From NCBI GenBank assembly GCA_020853845.1, contig JADYYD010000351.1, positions 1 to 39,359 on the forward strand: DNA of 39,359 bases, given 5' to 3'. Below, piece after piece: positions 31,391 to 39,359 of this stretch. The notes under the pieces were generated by a model. The model was not told the DNA's origin and searched no databases. It saw only the letters and a program-made list of their open reading frames with translations. The stretch is from Candidatus Melainabacteria bacterium. Its GTDB lineage: Bacteria; Cyanobacteriota; Vampirovibrionia; Obscuribacterales; Obscuribacteraceae. The translations under genes and the position numbers were made by a program. Every line of letters begins with the position of its first letter. Within the stretch, counting starts at the first letter, position 1.

Positions 31391-32815
31391 TTATTTCTCC
31401 TTCTTATCTCTTGTCGCAATGCGAATGGGAGTGCCGATGAATCCGAATGATTCGCGCAGTTTTCTCTCCAAATACACTTTATAGCTGTTGGTTAACAATT
31501 TGCTGTCATTGACGAACATGATGAAAGTCGGCGGACCGACCGAGACTTGCGTGCCGTAATACACTTTCAGCCGCTTGCCTCGTTTGCCCGAGGGCGGCGG
31601 CACGAGCGCCACTGCTTCGGCGATGACTTGATTGAGCAGCCCGGTGGAAACGCGTCTTTGCGTTTCATCATATGCTTGTTCGGCGACATCGAGAATTTTC
31701 GTCAGTCTCTGTTTCGTTTCGGCGCTGGTGAAAACGACGGGAGCGAAAGAGAGCATGCGCAGTCCGGTTTTCACACTCTCGGTAAACTCGTTCATGAGCT
31801 TGGATGTTTTATTCTCGATGAGGTCCCATTTATTGACGACGACGACACAGGCGCGACCGGCTTCATCGATTTTTGCTCCGATTTTTTGGTCTTGATCGGA
31901 AATTTCTTGGGTGGCATCAATAACGAAAACAACTACTTCCGAGCGCGAAATTGCCCGCAACGAGCGAACAACGGAGAATGCCTCGATGCCGTAATCGACT
32001 TTGGATTTGCGCCTGATGCCCGCCGTATCGACTAAGGTCAGCTCTCTTCCTTTGTAGATGATCGTCGTGTCGATGGCATCACGGGTGGTGCCGGGGACAT
32101 TGGTAACGATCGATCTTTTTTCGCCGATCATGGCGTTGACTATTGATGATTTGCCGACATTCGGCTTGCCGACAATGGCGATGGCGATTTTGTTTTTGAT
32201 CTCGGAGACTCTCGCCTCCTCTTCTTTCGCCTGTATTTCTGCCGCCTCGGCGTCGGCGAGGCGTTCTGTCTTAGACTTTTTGACCTTGCCGTTTTTCTTT
32301 TGCGTCTGTATATCCGGGTTGATCAAACTGATGATCTTGTCCAGCACATCGCCGACATCGCCGGAGCCGCGCATGGCGGAAACAGGCATGGGATCGCCCA
32401 ATCCGAGCTGGTAGAACTCGAGCACGTTGGGCCCGTCTTTCGGGTCATCGATTTTGTTGACAGCGACAATGACTGGTTTTTTCGAGCGTCTCAGCAGGTT
32501 GGCGACATCCTCGTCGGCTCCGTTGAGACCGGCTTTCCCATCTACCATGAAAACGATCAAGTCGGCTTCCGTCACGGCAAGGCGAGCCTGGTCGTACACC
32601 TGAGTGGTTATCTCATCGGTGGACTCGGTGAGAATACCGCCAGTGTCGACAAGGACGAACTCCTGGCCGCACCATTCGGTTTCTCTGTAAATGCGGTCGC
32701 GCGTCACGCCGGGTTGGTCGTCGACAATAGCGTGTTTCGCCCCGACGCAGCGATTGAAGAAAGTTGATTTACCGACGTTTGGACGCCCTACGATGGCGAC
32801 CACATGCTTGGTCAT
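31391..32815 (-). CDS. der: Ribosome assembly GTPase Der (EngA)
   Basis: 474 residues with the double GTPase layout unique to Der. The first G domain has GRPNVGKSTFFN, DTGG and NKIDD. The second has GKPNVGKSSIVN, DTAGIRRKSKVDYGIE and NKWDL. A C-terminal KH-like domain (KRLKVYYGTQVSVGPPTFIM followed by FVNDSKLL) completes it. Der binds the 50S precursor and is essential for its maturation. The linker between the G domains is long and charged (about 165-210, KKNGKVKKSKTERLADAEAA-type). ATG 32815 has GAGG 6 nt upstream. It lies 42 nt after the HTH-J-domain gene and 5 nt before plsY, in a five-gene run on the same strand. Confidence 0.97.
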   Translation of the reverse strand: MTKHVVAIVGRPNVGKSTFFNRCVGAKHAIVDDQPGVTRDRIYRETEWCGQEFVLVDTGGILTESTDEITTQVYDQARLAVTEADLIVFMVDGKAGLNGADEDVANLLRRSKKPVIVAVNKIDDPKDGPNVLEFYQLGLGDPMPVSAMRGSGDVGDVLDKIISLINPDIQTQKKNGKVKKSKTERLADAEAAEIQAKEEEARVSEIKNKIAIAIVGKPNVGKSSIVNAMIGEKRSIVTNVPGTTRDAIDTTIIYKGRELTLVDTAGIRRKSKVDYGIEAFSVVRSLRAISRSEVVVFVIDATQEISDQDQKIGAKIDEAGRACVVVVNKWDLIENKTSKLMNEFTESVKTGLRMLSFAPVVFTSAETKQRLTKILDVAEQAYDETQRRVSTGLLNQVIAEAVALVPPPSGKRGKRLKVYYGTQVSVGPPTFIMFVNDSKLLTNSYKVYLERKLRESFGFIGTPIRIATRDKKEK

Positions 32816-32857
32816 GAATGCCTCTTGCAGTCTTTCGACTCTTGCTAAAAGTCTCGG

Positions 32858-34921
32858 CTATTTCTCGGGAGTCGGTCCCTTGCCGGGTCCGGGTTTGCCT
32901 GGGCCGCTTTTGGGACCACCAGGACCCCACTTTTTGCCGAGCTTTGGCGCTTGATCATACAGCCATCTTAGAATCGTGTCCTTGGCTGTATTTAGGTAAA
33001 TCGCCGATTCGGTGTCGCCACCCTGATCGGGGTGCACGCCAGGAGTGGTTATTTGCTTCTTCCAGGCGTCCGTAACAGATTCTATGGTCATCTCTTCCGG
33101 TCTGACGCCAAGCAGCATGCAGGCTTTGCGGATTTCCGGCGGCACCTGACGGACGAAACCTGGTGTGCCGGCGGACTGTCCGGCTTCGGCACGGGGTTGC
33201 GGCGCCGGCGCTCCTTGCGGGGCTGCGCTCTGAGCTCCGGCCGGGGCTGCCGGCGCTTCTGCCGGAGCCTGTCCGGTTTCGCCGGGCTTCGGTCGGGCTT
33301 TGCCGCCCACGAATTTGTTGCCCAAGCCGCCCTTGGCCTCTTCCTTGGAGCTGCCCATGATTACTTCTTTTTGCTCGCTGACTATTTCCTTGGCTTGCTT
33401 GATGCGATTCTTAATCAAGTCGCGCAATTCGTCATCCGAGGGAGCCGGCCCGTCTGCCGGCAACTGCACATCCTGGATAATCTCGATGTCCTCCAGATTA
33501 CTGTAGTCGTCAAGGCCTTCGAAAATATCCATCGAGTCGAGGTCAAACCCGCCCGCGCCGGTACCGCCTTCACTGTATTCGGCATTTTGATGGCCGCCAT
33601 CAGTATAAGCTCCCTCATGGTACGAGGCTTCCGCATTTGAATATTCGTCAGCGCCGACCTGTTCGACCTCCAGAGCTTGAGGCTCCTGAGTCGTGGCATG
33701 CGGGTCGTGCGTGTCCGGAAACTCCTGTATATAGGAATCTGAGCCCAGCGCTCCCGAACTTTCGGAATCGTCGTAACGCTCCCAGTTATCGCCCGTCAGA
33801 GTTTCAGACGGCAACGGATTGATTTCGTCGATATGGCGTTCGTCCTGCTCGCCATTGATTTCAAGCGGCACTCGCACTCTTTGTTTGTTGGGCGTGGATG
33901 AAGGAGGAGGCGGTGGTGGCTGGTTTTGCTGGATCTGCTTGGAGAAATCCTTCAAGGACTTGGCTCTGAAATGGTAGACAGTCTCCAGGTCTTTCCAGGA
34001 CAGCTCCAGCATAGGATTGAACTCGCTGGCCACGAAAGGTCCTGAGCGCGCCGCATTGAACACTTTTTGCGAGTAACTGTCGCCGAAAGCGGCGCTTTGG
34101 TCCTCGACGGCGCTCAAAAATACTGCTGTCGGAATGCCGGATTCGAGCTGCTGCTCCGGAGCGTTGGCTCCCGACTCTGCTTCCATCAAGCTTTCCATCA
34201 ACTCGGAAGGTTCACTCTCATCGGCATCATCCGGCGTCTCCGCCTCGGAGCGTTCACTGGCTTCTGCCTGAAGGTCCGCCTCTCCAAGCACATCCGGCGT
34301 ATCCCAGCCTTCATCCTCGCGCGGTTTGCGGGCCGCTTCTTGCGGCTCCAGGTTTCCACCTACAAGCTCAGGCATATAGCCTGTATTCGAAAGCTGAATT
34401 ACATTCGACTCGCCAGTTTCCGTTACTGATGCGCGCTTGCGGTCGAATGTCTCGAGCCGTTCGCGTTGCTCGCGCTGTTCACGCTGCTCCCTAGGCTCGC
34501 GCTCGGCATCGATATCGCCGTCGCCTGCCAGCGCGCGTGCGGCTTCTTGAGCGGCAATTTCCTGCGCCTTCAGTTTTTTGCCTTCGATGACGCCCAGCTT
34601 GTGACCCAGGTCGTACTGGGTTTGCTGCTGCATGGTCAGAACTTCATTTTGGATTTGCAGTTGGCGAATGCGGCTTTCAAGGTCCCGCACCTTCGCTTGA
34701 TATTCGGAAATAACGTCGGTATTGACTACGAGCGGGCTGCCGCGCTCTTTGATGATCAAGTCCATGTACTCGGTGGAGCTATAAACCGCCTGTGCACTGA
34801 CTTTAGCTTCGTCAGCCACGGTAAACGGATTCATGTCCAGACCTTTTTCTTTGACTGCTTTGATCGCAGCAAGGACGGTTTCTTTGTCCACTTCAGTTTT
34901 GCCGCTCGTTTCGCTTACCAT
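32858..34921 (-). CDS. Large HTH-coiled coil protein with C-terminal J-like domain
   Basis: 687 residues. Residues 10-60 look like a helix-turn-helix (VLAAIKAVKEKGLDMNPFTV followed by ADEAKVSAQAVYSSTEYMD). Residues 70-160 form a coiled coil (YQAKVRDLESRIRQLQIQNE) ending in an REQREQREQ charged run. A long acidic, Pro- and Gly-rich disordered middle follows. Near the C-terminus, about 600-655, KACMLLGVRPEEMTIESVTD, WKKQITTPGVHPDQGGD and AIYLNTAKDTILRWL resemble a J domain with the HPD tripeptide (H630), the part that stimulates Hsp70. The last 30 residues are Gly/Pro/Lys repeats. The upstream region carries five 11-bp iterons, so the HTH may bind its own promoter. Family not recognised; the combination looks lineage-specific. 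Confidence 0.8.
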   Translation of the reverse strand: MVSETSGKTEVDKETVLAAIKAVKEKGLDMNPFTVADEAKVSAQAVYSSTEYMDLIIKERGSPLVVNTDVISEYQAKVRDLESRIRQLQIQNEVLTMQQQTQYDLGHKLGVIEGKKLKAQEIAAQEAARALAGDGDIDAEREPREQREQREQRERLETFDRKRASVTETGESNVIQLSNTGYMPELVGGNLEPQEAARKPREDEGWDTPDVLGEADLQAEASERSEAETPDDADESEPSELMESLMEAESGANAPEQQLESGIPTAVFLSAVEDQSAAFGDSYSQKVFNAARSGPFVASEFNPMLELSWKDLETVYHFRAKSLKDFSKQIQQNQPPPPPPSSTPNKQRVRVPLEINGEQDERHIDEINPLPSETLTGDNWERYDDSESSGALGSDSYIQEFPDTHDPHATTQEPQALEVEQVGADEYSNAEASYHEGAYTDGGHQNAEYSEGGTGAGGFDLDSMDIFEGLDDYSNLEDIEIIQDVQLPADGPAPSDDELRDLIKNRIKQAKEIVSEQKEVIMGSSKEEAKGGLGNKFVGGKARPKPGETGQAPAEAPAAPAGAQSAAPQGAPAPQPRAEAGQSAGTPGFVRQVPPEIRKACMLLGVRPEEMTIESVTDAWKKQITTPGVHPDQGGDTESAIYLNTAKDTILRWLYDQAPKLGKKWGPGGPKSGPGKPGPGKGPTPEK

Positions 34922-34987
34922 CTACTTTTAGTTGCCAGTACCCTGTCCACCGTTTGCGGGCGGAACAGCTCTTGGAGAGCTCTGTAA

Positions 34988-35042
34988 TTACGTACCACTT
35001 CCACGCCCTTTCCGTACCCTTTCTGTACCTTTTACGTACCCC
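34988..35042. repeat. Five 11-bp iterons (AGGGTACGGAA) upstream of the HTH-J-domain gene
   Basis: Exactly five contiguous 11-bp direct repeats occupy 55 bp. On the minus strand in order they are GGGGTACGTAA, AAGGTACAGAA, AGGGTACGGAA, AGGGCGTGGAA and GTGGTACGTAA; GTACC cores on the plus strand start at 34992, 35014, 35025 and 35036, with a degenerate one at 35003. A sixth core occurs at 34938 near the start codon. The period is close to one helical turn, so proteins would line up on one face. This is typical of operator or partition-type iterons. Confidence 0.75.
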
Positions 35043-35095
35043 ATTTCAAGGGAAATCGAAAAGGTTACAGGGGTCTTTCTCATATCTTATCTGCT

Positions 35096-35123
35096 TTTAC
35101 TGTGTGGTGAAAATCTTTATTCT
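35096..35123 (+). promoter_or_regulatory. Possible promoter of acyP
   Basis: TTTACT (35096-35101) and TATTCT (35118-35123) lie 16 nt apart, about 60 nt before the acyP start. Both boxes are only fair matches. Confidence 0.3.
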
Positions 35124-35185
35124 TATGCAGTCGGCATATTGCCCACTTGAGAAGTCGGCGCTGGTGTTTTGAAGAGGCGTTGGAG

Positions 35186-35494
35186 ATGCAGGTGAAAGCC
35201 AGGTTGAAGATTCACGGAAGAGTCCAGGGCGTCTTCTTTCGCCAGTCTACGCGCGAGAAAGCTCGCGAGCTGGGACTTAAAGGGTGGGTGAAAAACATGC
35301 CCGACGGAACGGTGGAAGCGTTGGCTTGCGGTCCTGAAAATGTAGTAAACGAACTGATTGCCTGGTGCGGTCAAGGACCTGCATATGCGCGCGTCGACAA
35401 AGTCGATGTGCAGATATGCAAAGAAGCCGACTCTGAGTCTGATTTCGATTGCGAATCCGAACCGGCGCCGGACGGACCTTTTCAAATTGTTTGA
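35186..35494 (+). CDS. acyP: Acylphosphatase
   Basis: 102 residues from ATG 35186, with GAGG at proper distance; the open frame extends 13 codons further without support. It hydrolyses acyl phosphates such as 1,3-bisphosphoglycerate or acetyl phosphate. The signature is present: KIHGRVQGVFFRQSTREKAR with the phosphate-binding Arg, then LGLKGWVKNMPDGTVEALAC with the catalytic Asn. The C-terminal extension is acidic (EADSESDFDCESEPAPDG), about 10 residues longer than usual. It is convergent with dnaX 48 bp downstream; I see no clear terminator between them. Confidence 0.93.
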   Translation: MQVKARLKIHGRVQGVFFRQSTREKARELGLKGWVKNMPDGTVEALACGPENVVNELIAWCGQGPAYARVDKVDVQICKEADSESDFDCESEPAPDGPFQIV

Positions 35495-35542
35495 ATCAAT
35501 ACCGGCAGGTTGGCGGCATTGTCGGCAAGACTTCGATTGATT

Positions 35543-37555
35543 CTACGAGTTGTCGGAAAATTCTCTTGAGCCCGGACCCTCGAATAGCTTGTACGCTTCT
35601 TTAACCAGCGCACCTTTTTCTTGCGGTTCTGGATTGGGAGCTTTGGCAGGAGCTGCTGCGCTCAGCGGTACATGTTCTCGTGCCGGTTTGGCGGTCTGAC
35701 TTTGGGCGGCAGAAGCTTGGGCGGATGCGCTTGCGCGCTCCACCGGCTCGGCTCGATGCTCAGGCTTTCCCTGCGCACCGCCAGTCGAGGACGCTCTCGG
35801 TTTTGGCTTGATTTCCTGCGCTCCCGTTACCGGCTTGATTTTTACTTGCAGGTCGCGACCTGTGGCGGCAGCGGCCGCGCGAATGTGATCGATCTTGCCT
35901 TCAAGAGTTTTGAGCAGCATTTCCTTAACGCCTATCACCAGCTCATCTCTTGTCAGAGTGAGCGGCGTGCACATCGATTGAAGCAATGAATAAGTCGGTT
36001 TGTGACGCTCTTGCAATTGATCGAGAATAGCCGACCAGACTTCATCAATTTCGGTAAACTCGCTGAATTCGGCAGGAGCACTGACGTCCGGCTCTTCTTC
36101 ATAGGTGATTATCGAATCGGGCTCGATGCTTTGCGGTTGCGCTTCGCTGATGTTTTCTTCAGTGAGAACAGCGGCCGCCTGTTGTATGTTTGCGGGCTCA
36201 TGCGCAGCTTCTGCTGCTTGAGAAACCATAGATGCAGTGGCTTGATGCGCGGGGGAAGAAACGGGCGGCGACGCATGAGCGGTGGCCGCGTGCGATACAT
36301 GCGCAGCAGTATGGGACGGGGCTGGGGGCGCAGGCGCGTGGCTGGGAGCCGGAGCCTGCGCCGGACGCGGCGGTCTGGGCGGGGGCATCGCCTGTAGTGG
36401 CGCGCCGGAGGCAAGACGCGATTCTAAATCGCTTACTTTTTCCTTCAAACTTTTCAGTTCGGTAATCTCCAGCCTGTGGCACAGAGACAGCAAGCCGATC
36501 TCCAGGCTCAGCGCAGATTGGCTGGAGCGGCGGCAGGTCTGCTCGAGGGCTGAAAGTTGTTCGATCAATTGCGCAAGTTCGACGCGATCGAAAAGTTTCG
36601 ACTGCGCGCTCAATGCTTCCAAATAAGATGGCGAGCCGAGAACGGGAATTTGCAATTGTGCTTTTGCCAGATTGAGAAAATGTTTTGAAAGTTCCAGTGC
36701 GATCAGCGCTGGTTCTCTTCCTTCGCCGAGCAAGCTGCCGGCGCATTGCAGAACCGGCTCGGCAGCGCCTTCTTGAATGGCTTTGCTCAAATTAAGAAGC
36801 ACATCTTCTTTAACCGATCCAAGTAAAACGAGCAGATCATCCAGGTGAACTTGCTTTTCGGAAGTTGCCAGAAGCGATGCCTGATCTAGTAAACCGAGCG
36901 CGTCTCGCAAGCCGCCGCCCGATCTTCTTGCAATGAGATCGATGGCGGCATCGTCGATATTTATCTCTTCTTTGGTCGCTACTTCTCTCAGATAGACTGC
37001 CAGTTCATCGTGATTGATGAGTTTGAACATCAAGCGCTGGCAGCGGCTGATGATCGTGGGCGGCACTTTGTGTTCTTCGGTTGTCGCCAAAATGAAAATG
37101 ACGTTGGGAGGCGGCTCTTCGATCGTTTTCAAAAGAGCATTGAATGCTTCTTTTGTGAGCATGTGGCATTCGTCGATGATGTAAATCTTGTAATTGCCGC
37201 CGACCGTGACGAGCGGGGCGCGTTCGATCAGCAAGCGAGCATCATCGACGCTGTTGTGCGATGCTGCGTCGATTTCGATGACGGAAGGAGAATTGACTAA
37301 CTTTACTTCCAGGCAGGAGGTGCATTCCAGGCAGGGCTTGGCTGTCGGCCCCTGCTGGCAATTGAGCGACTTGGCCATAATCCGCGCCGAGGATGTTTTT
37401 CCGCAACCGCGTGGTCCGGTGAATAAGTAGGCGTGGGCGACACGCTTGTGCTCGATGGCATTGGTGAGCGTATTGACTACGGATTTCTGCCCGACCAGAT
37501 CGCCAAGAGACTGCGGTCTATATTTAAGGTATAGAGGTTCGTAAGTGTTTGCCAC
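35543..37555 (-). CDS. dnaX: DNA polymerase III subunit gamma/tau
   Basis: 670 residues starting at GTG 37555. It is the clamp-loader ATPase that assembles the replicase. The N-terminal part has YRPQSLGDLVGQ, Walker A (GPRGCGKTSSARIMAKSL), a zinc module with CLECTSC, Walker B IIDECHMLT, sensor 1 (FILATTEEHKVP) and SRCQRL. A helical collar domain spans about 225-370. After 385 comes an Ala/Pro/His-rich flexible linker, then a folded segment (about 495-580; DEVWSAILDQLQERHKPTYS followed by LLQSM) like tau domain V, and a second Ala/Pro-rich tail. I see no obvious slippery A-run programming a shorter gamma form. The 170-nt gap upstream contains no recognisable RNA gene. Confidence 0.96.
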   Translation of the reverse strand: MANTYEPLYLKYRPQSLGDLVGQKSVVNTLTNAIEHKRVAHAYLFTGPRGCGKTSSARIMAKSLNCQQGPTAKPCLECTSCLEVKLVNSPSVIEIDAASHNSVDDARLLIERAPLVTVGGNYKIYIIDECHMLTKEAFNALLKTIEEPPPNVIFILATTEEHKVPPTIISRCQRLMFKLINHDELAVYLREVATKEEINIDDAAIDLIARRSGGGLRDALGLLDQASLLATSEKQVHLDDLLVLLGSVKEDVLLNLSKAIQEGAAEPVLQCAGSLLGEGREPALIALELSKHFLNLAKAQLQIPVLGSPSYLEALSAQSKLFDRVELAQLIEQLSALEQTCRRSSQSALSLEIGLLSLCHRLEITELKSLKEKVSDLESRLASGAPLQAMPPPRPPRPAQAPAPSHAPAPPAPSHTAAHVSHAATAHASPPVSSPAHQATASMVSQAAEAAHEPANIQQAAAVLTEENISEAQPQSIEPDSIITYEEEPDVSAPAEFSEFTEIDEVWSAILDQLQERHKPTYSLLQSMCTPLTLTRDELVIGVKEMLLKTLEGKIDHIRAAAAATGRDLQVKIKPVTGAQEIKPKPRASSTGGAQGKPEHRAEPVERASASAQASAAQSQTAKPAREHVPLSAAAPAKAPNPEPQEKGALVKEAYKLFEGPGSREFSDNS

Positions 37556-37725
37556 AGAGTCTGGACCGGTGCAGTCGATAAGATCAGCCAGGAAAGCGCC
37601 GTTTGAAAAGAGACGCGAATCTGCTTAACCTATGGATCCTAACCGATCATGGGCAGTGATTTAAACAGATATACGGCCAGCTTAGGTAAAAAAAGTGAGC
37701 CATATGGAAAGCTGAGCCGAGCAGT

Positions 37726-38493
37726 TTATTTCTTCGCTTCGTTTTTGGGGGCTTCCGGCGCTTTGGCTGGCGCGGTCGCTGGAGTCTTCGCCGGTGCAGC
37801 GACCATGTTCGCTCTTTCTTCCTGCAATATTTGCGCCACTATCTGCTTCACTTTCGGCGTCACTATCTCACCGGTCATCTGTGCTGATTCTTGCATGACC
37901 TGCGGCAGCACATCGAGCGCCTTCTTGCCGGCTGGTGTCTGGTAGAAATCGGATATATCATTCAGCTCTTTTGCTGAAAAGTATTTGTCGTACACCTTGG
38001 TGGAAACAGATTCCAGAACGTCGGGCAAATTGATTTCTTTAGGCAGCAGCTCTCTATAGCGCGCGAACATTCGTGTCGTAGACCCGACCGCTTTCTGCAT
38101 CAGATCTCTTTTTTGATCGTCCGTTAACTGCATGTCTACTTCAATGGAGCGCGCCAAGCTCATTTCGAAACTTTTCTGTCCTTGCGACAAAAGCATGTCG
38201 TACATGCCGTTGGCGACTTGAGGAAGACGCGTCACGGTCATCAGTCTTTTGATCGCGTCACGTTTGTCCGGAGCAAGTTTTGACTGTTCGAAAGCCGTCT
38301 GCGGCATTTCTTGCGGGGCTGGTGTTTTGACGCTCGAAGCGGCTGCCGGAGTTGTTGCCGCAGGCTTTGTATCTGCTGTTGTCGCTGCCTTCGTTTCTGC
38401 TGCCTGAGCACTTAGATGCGCACCAAATGAGAACGATAGTGAAACCAGGAACGCCAAAATTGTTTTTCCGCGGCGCAATTCGTTCTGATTCAT
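37726..38493 (-). CDS. Exported DUF2059 domain protein
   Basis: 255 residues from ATG 38493 with an ideal GGGAGGGG box; the longer frame to 38556 is unsupported. A signal peptide (about 1-32, ending AQA) is followed by an Ala/Thr/Lys/Pro-rich linker. The folded part is helical. DUF2059 is marked by YFSAKELNDISDFYQTPAGK followed by KALDVLPQVMQES; the preceding MARYRELLP-like helices resemble the upstream partner part of this family. The C-terminus is an Ala/Pro/Lys tail. The family is periplasmic and of unknown function. It lies downstream of the next gene on the same strand (72-nt gap) and 170 nt upstream of dnaX. Confidence 0.83.
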   Translation of the reverse strand: MNQNELRRGKTILAFLVSLSFSFGAHLSAQAAETKAATTADTKPAATTPAAASSVKTPAPQEMPQTAFEQSKLAPDKRDAIKRLMTVTRLPQVANGMYDMLLSQGQKSFEMSLARSIEVDMQLTDDQKRDLMQKAVGSTTRMFARYRELLPKEINLPDVLESVSTKVYDKYFSAKELNDISDFYQTPAGKKALDVLPQVMQESAQMTGEIVTPKVKQIVAQILQEERANMVAAPAKTPATAPAKAPEAPKNEAKK

Positions 38494-38565
38494 TTTCCCC
38501 TCCCAATGTTTCAAACAAATCATACCTGATTTGTCCGCCCCAACGAGGGCTGGCATTGGAGCGAA

Positions 38566-39359
38566 TTATTTGGCGTTGAAAATCAGCAGGCTGACGACTT
38601 TAGGCGGAGTTGTTCTGCTCGTGTAGGCTAGCTGGAAGCTCACCTGGCTGATCGGGTAGACATAATTCTGCCCGCCTCTCGATTGCGGCTCGGAAAGGAT
38701 GAATGCAGGCTCTCCGAATTTCTGTTTGACGGTGCCCAGGTCGTCGCCAAGTTTCACGCCGAAGTCGGCGGATATAAACGTAGTGTCGAAAATTCTCATC
38801 GCTTCGACCTGACCGTTGCGCGTGTAGACCTGCAAGGAAACTTCCGAATTGCCCGGCTTTTGCAGAGACCAGACCGACCAGTCATTGATTTGAGTTTTGT
38901 TGAGAGAACCTTTGCCGGACAGCGCTTTATTCGTTTCATTCTCCGATGTGCCCAGCCTGACCAGTGGAATACCTGTCACCACACTCGGTGGCAAGAGCGC
39001 GATTTCGATTGGTCTCGCCTTGTCTTGCGCCGGTGACAATTCGTTTTGCTGTCTCTGTCCAGCCAGCATTGCCGTCCTTTCCGCATCGCGATTGAGAAAT
39101 TCACGAACATGCTTGAAAAGACTTGGTTCTGCCGGCGGTTTTTGCATGGCGGATGATGGCTCGGCCGCCTGCATTGGAGCGCTTGCAGGGGCACCGCCGA
39201 TGGCTTGCGAGCCCATATTGGAGCGGGTATTGCTTGCTATCTTGCTCTCAGCCATGCCCTCTTCCATTGCTGAATCGGCACCGGCTGCGCTGAATTTGTC
39301 GTATTCGGTGATCAACGGATTGGTGGAAATTACTTTCTGTTTTTCATTTCTAAATGCGC
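38566..39359 (-). CDS. Protein of unknown function, N-terminus beyond the window
   Basis: The frame has no stop from 38566 to the right edge, so the apparent TTG start at 39315 is not secure and the true start may lie outside. At least 264 codons are present. The first 90 residues visible are low complexity, with Ala, Ser, Met and Pro. The C-terminal part (about 120-249 counted from the TTG) looks folded: VRLGTSENETNKALSGK, WSVWSLQKPGNSEVSLQVYT, LGDDLGTVKQKFGEPAFIL, YPISQVSFQLAY. The GDDLGTVKQKFGEP stretch resembles bacterial SmpA/OmlA-like repeats (a 'how-far-is-this-from-that' helix), but I am not confident of that. No signal peptide can be assessed. Exported neighbour on the same strand. 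Confidence 0.55.
   Translation of the reverse strand, partial: AFRNEKQKVISTNPLITEYDKFSAAGADSAMEEGMAESKIASNTRSNMGSQAIGGAPASAPMQAAEPSSAMQKPPAEPSLFKHVREFLNRDAERTAMLAGQRQQNELSPAQDKARPIEIALLPPSVVTGIPLVRLGTSENETNKALSGKGSLNKTQINDWSVWSLQKPGNSEVSLQVYTRNGQVEAMRIFDTTFISADFGVKLGDDLGTVKQKFGEPAFILSEPQSRGGQNYVYPISQVSFQLAYTSRTTPPKVVSLLIFNAK

Noticed and set aside
37556-37725. A signal-recognition-particle RNA beside dnaX
   Set aside because: The conserved GGAAGGAAGCAGCC-type loop is absent in this gap and around it.

Overview
This window reads like a chromosomal segment from a non-photosynthetic relative of cyanobacteria, most likely the Vampirovibrionia/Melainabacteria group (Obscuribacterales-like). The assignment is an inference. 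It rests on a response regulator that looks like cyanobacterial RpaA from end to end (28748-29464), a SigA-type primary sigma factor, several eukaryote-like Ser/Thr kinases with LRR or membrane sensor domains, tandem histidine kinase modules, and frequent TTG/GTG starts. I see no tRNA, rRNA, CRISPR array, insertion sequence or phage module. The genes read as chromosomal housekeeping genes mixed with lineage-specific signalling and envelope genes.

Layout. 1-2.6 kb (minus): a secreted HELVH/TPR protein cut by the left edge, a DUF2239 protein behind a promoter carrying two identical palindromic operators, and a YafK-type L,D-transpeptidase. 2.65-4.57 kb (minus): an ECF sigma factor followed by one open frame that joins a zinc-binding anti-sigma domain to the primary sigma factor RpoD. 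4.66-7.2 kb (plus): a secreted TPR plus double retropepsin-like protein, a small Cys-rich protein and a DUF2071 protein. 7.3-11.2 kb (plus): two tandem membrane Ser/Thr kinase paralogues with non-canonical motifs and a helical protein of unknown function. 11.4-15 kb (minus): an OmpR-type regulator and a very large double histidine kinase whose two halves have complementary defects. 15-19.4 kb: an LRR receptor kinase (minus), divergent from a secreted LRR protein related to its sensor, then an exported protein of unknown function.

19.6-22.5 kb (minus): a Gln/Asn/Gly-rich exported protein downstream of proS. 22.9-28.3 kb (minus): a tightly coupled four-gene operon with one MBOAT acyltransferase and three paralogous membrane-anchored SGNH/DUF1574-like proteins, probably an envelope or exopolysaccharide acylation system. 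28.7-34.9 kb (minus): a possible operon of an HTH-coiled coil-J-domain protein (with five 11-bp iterons upstream), der, plsY, an HtrA protease and the RpaA-type regulator. 35.2-39.4 kb: acyP (plus), convergent with dnaX, then a DUF2059 protein and an edge-truncated protein of unknown function (minus).

The strongest novelty candidates are the anti-sigma/RpoD fusion with a second internal ribosome binding site, the double histidine kinase with split catalytic competence, the one-MBOAT/three-SGNH operon, and the iteron array in front of the HTH-J-domain protein.
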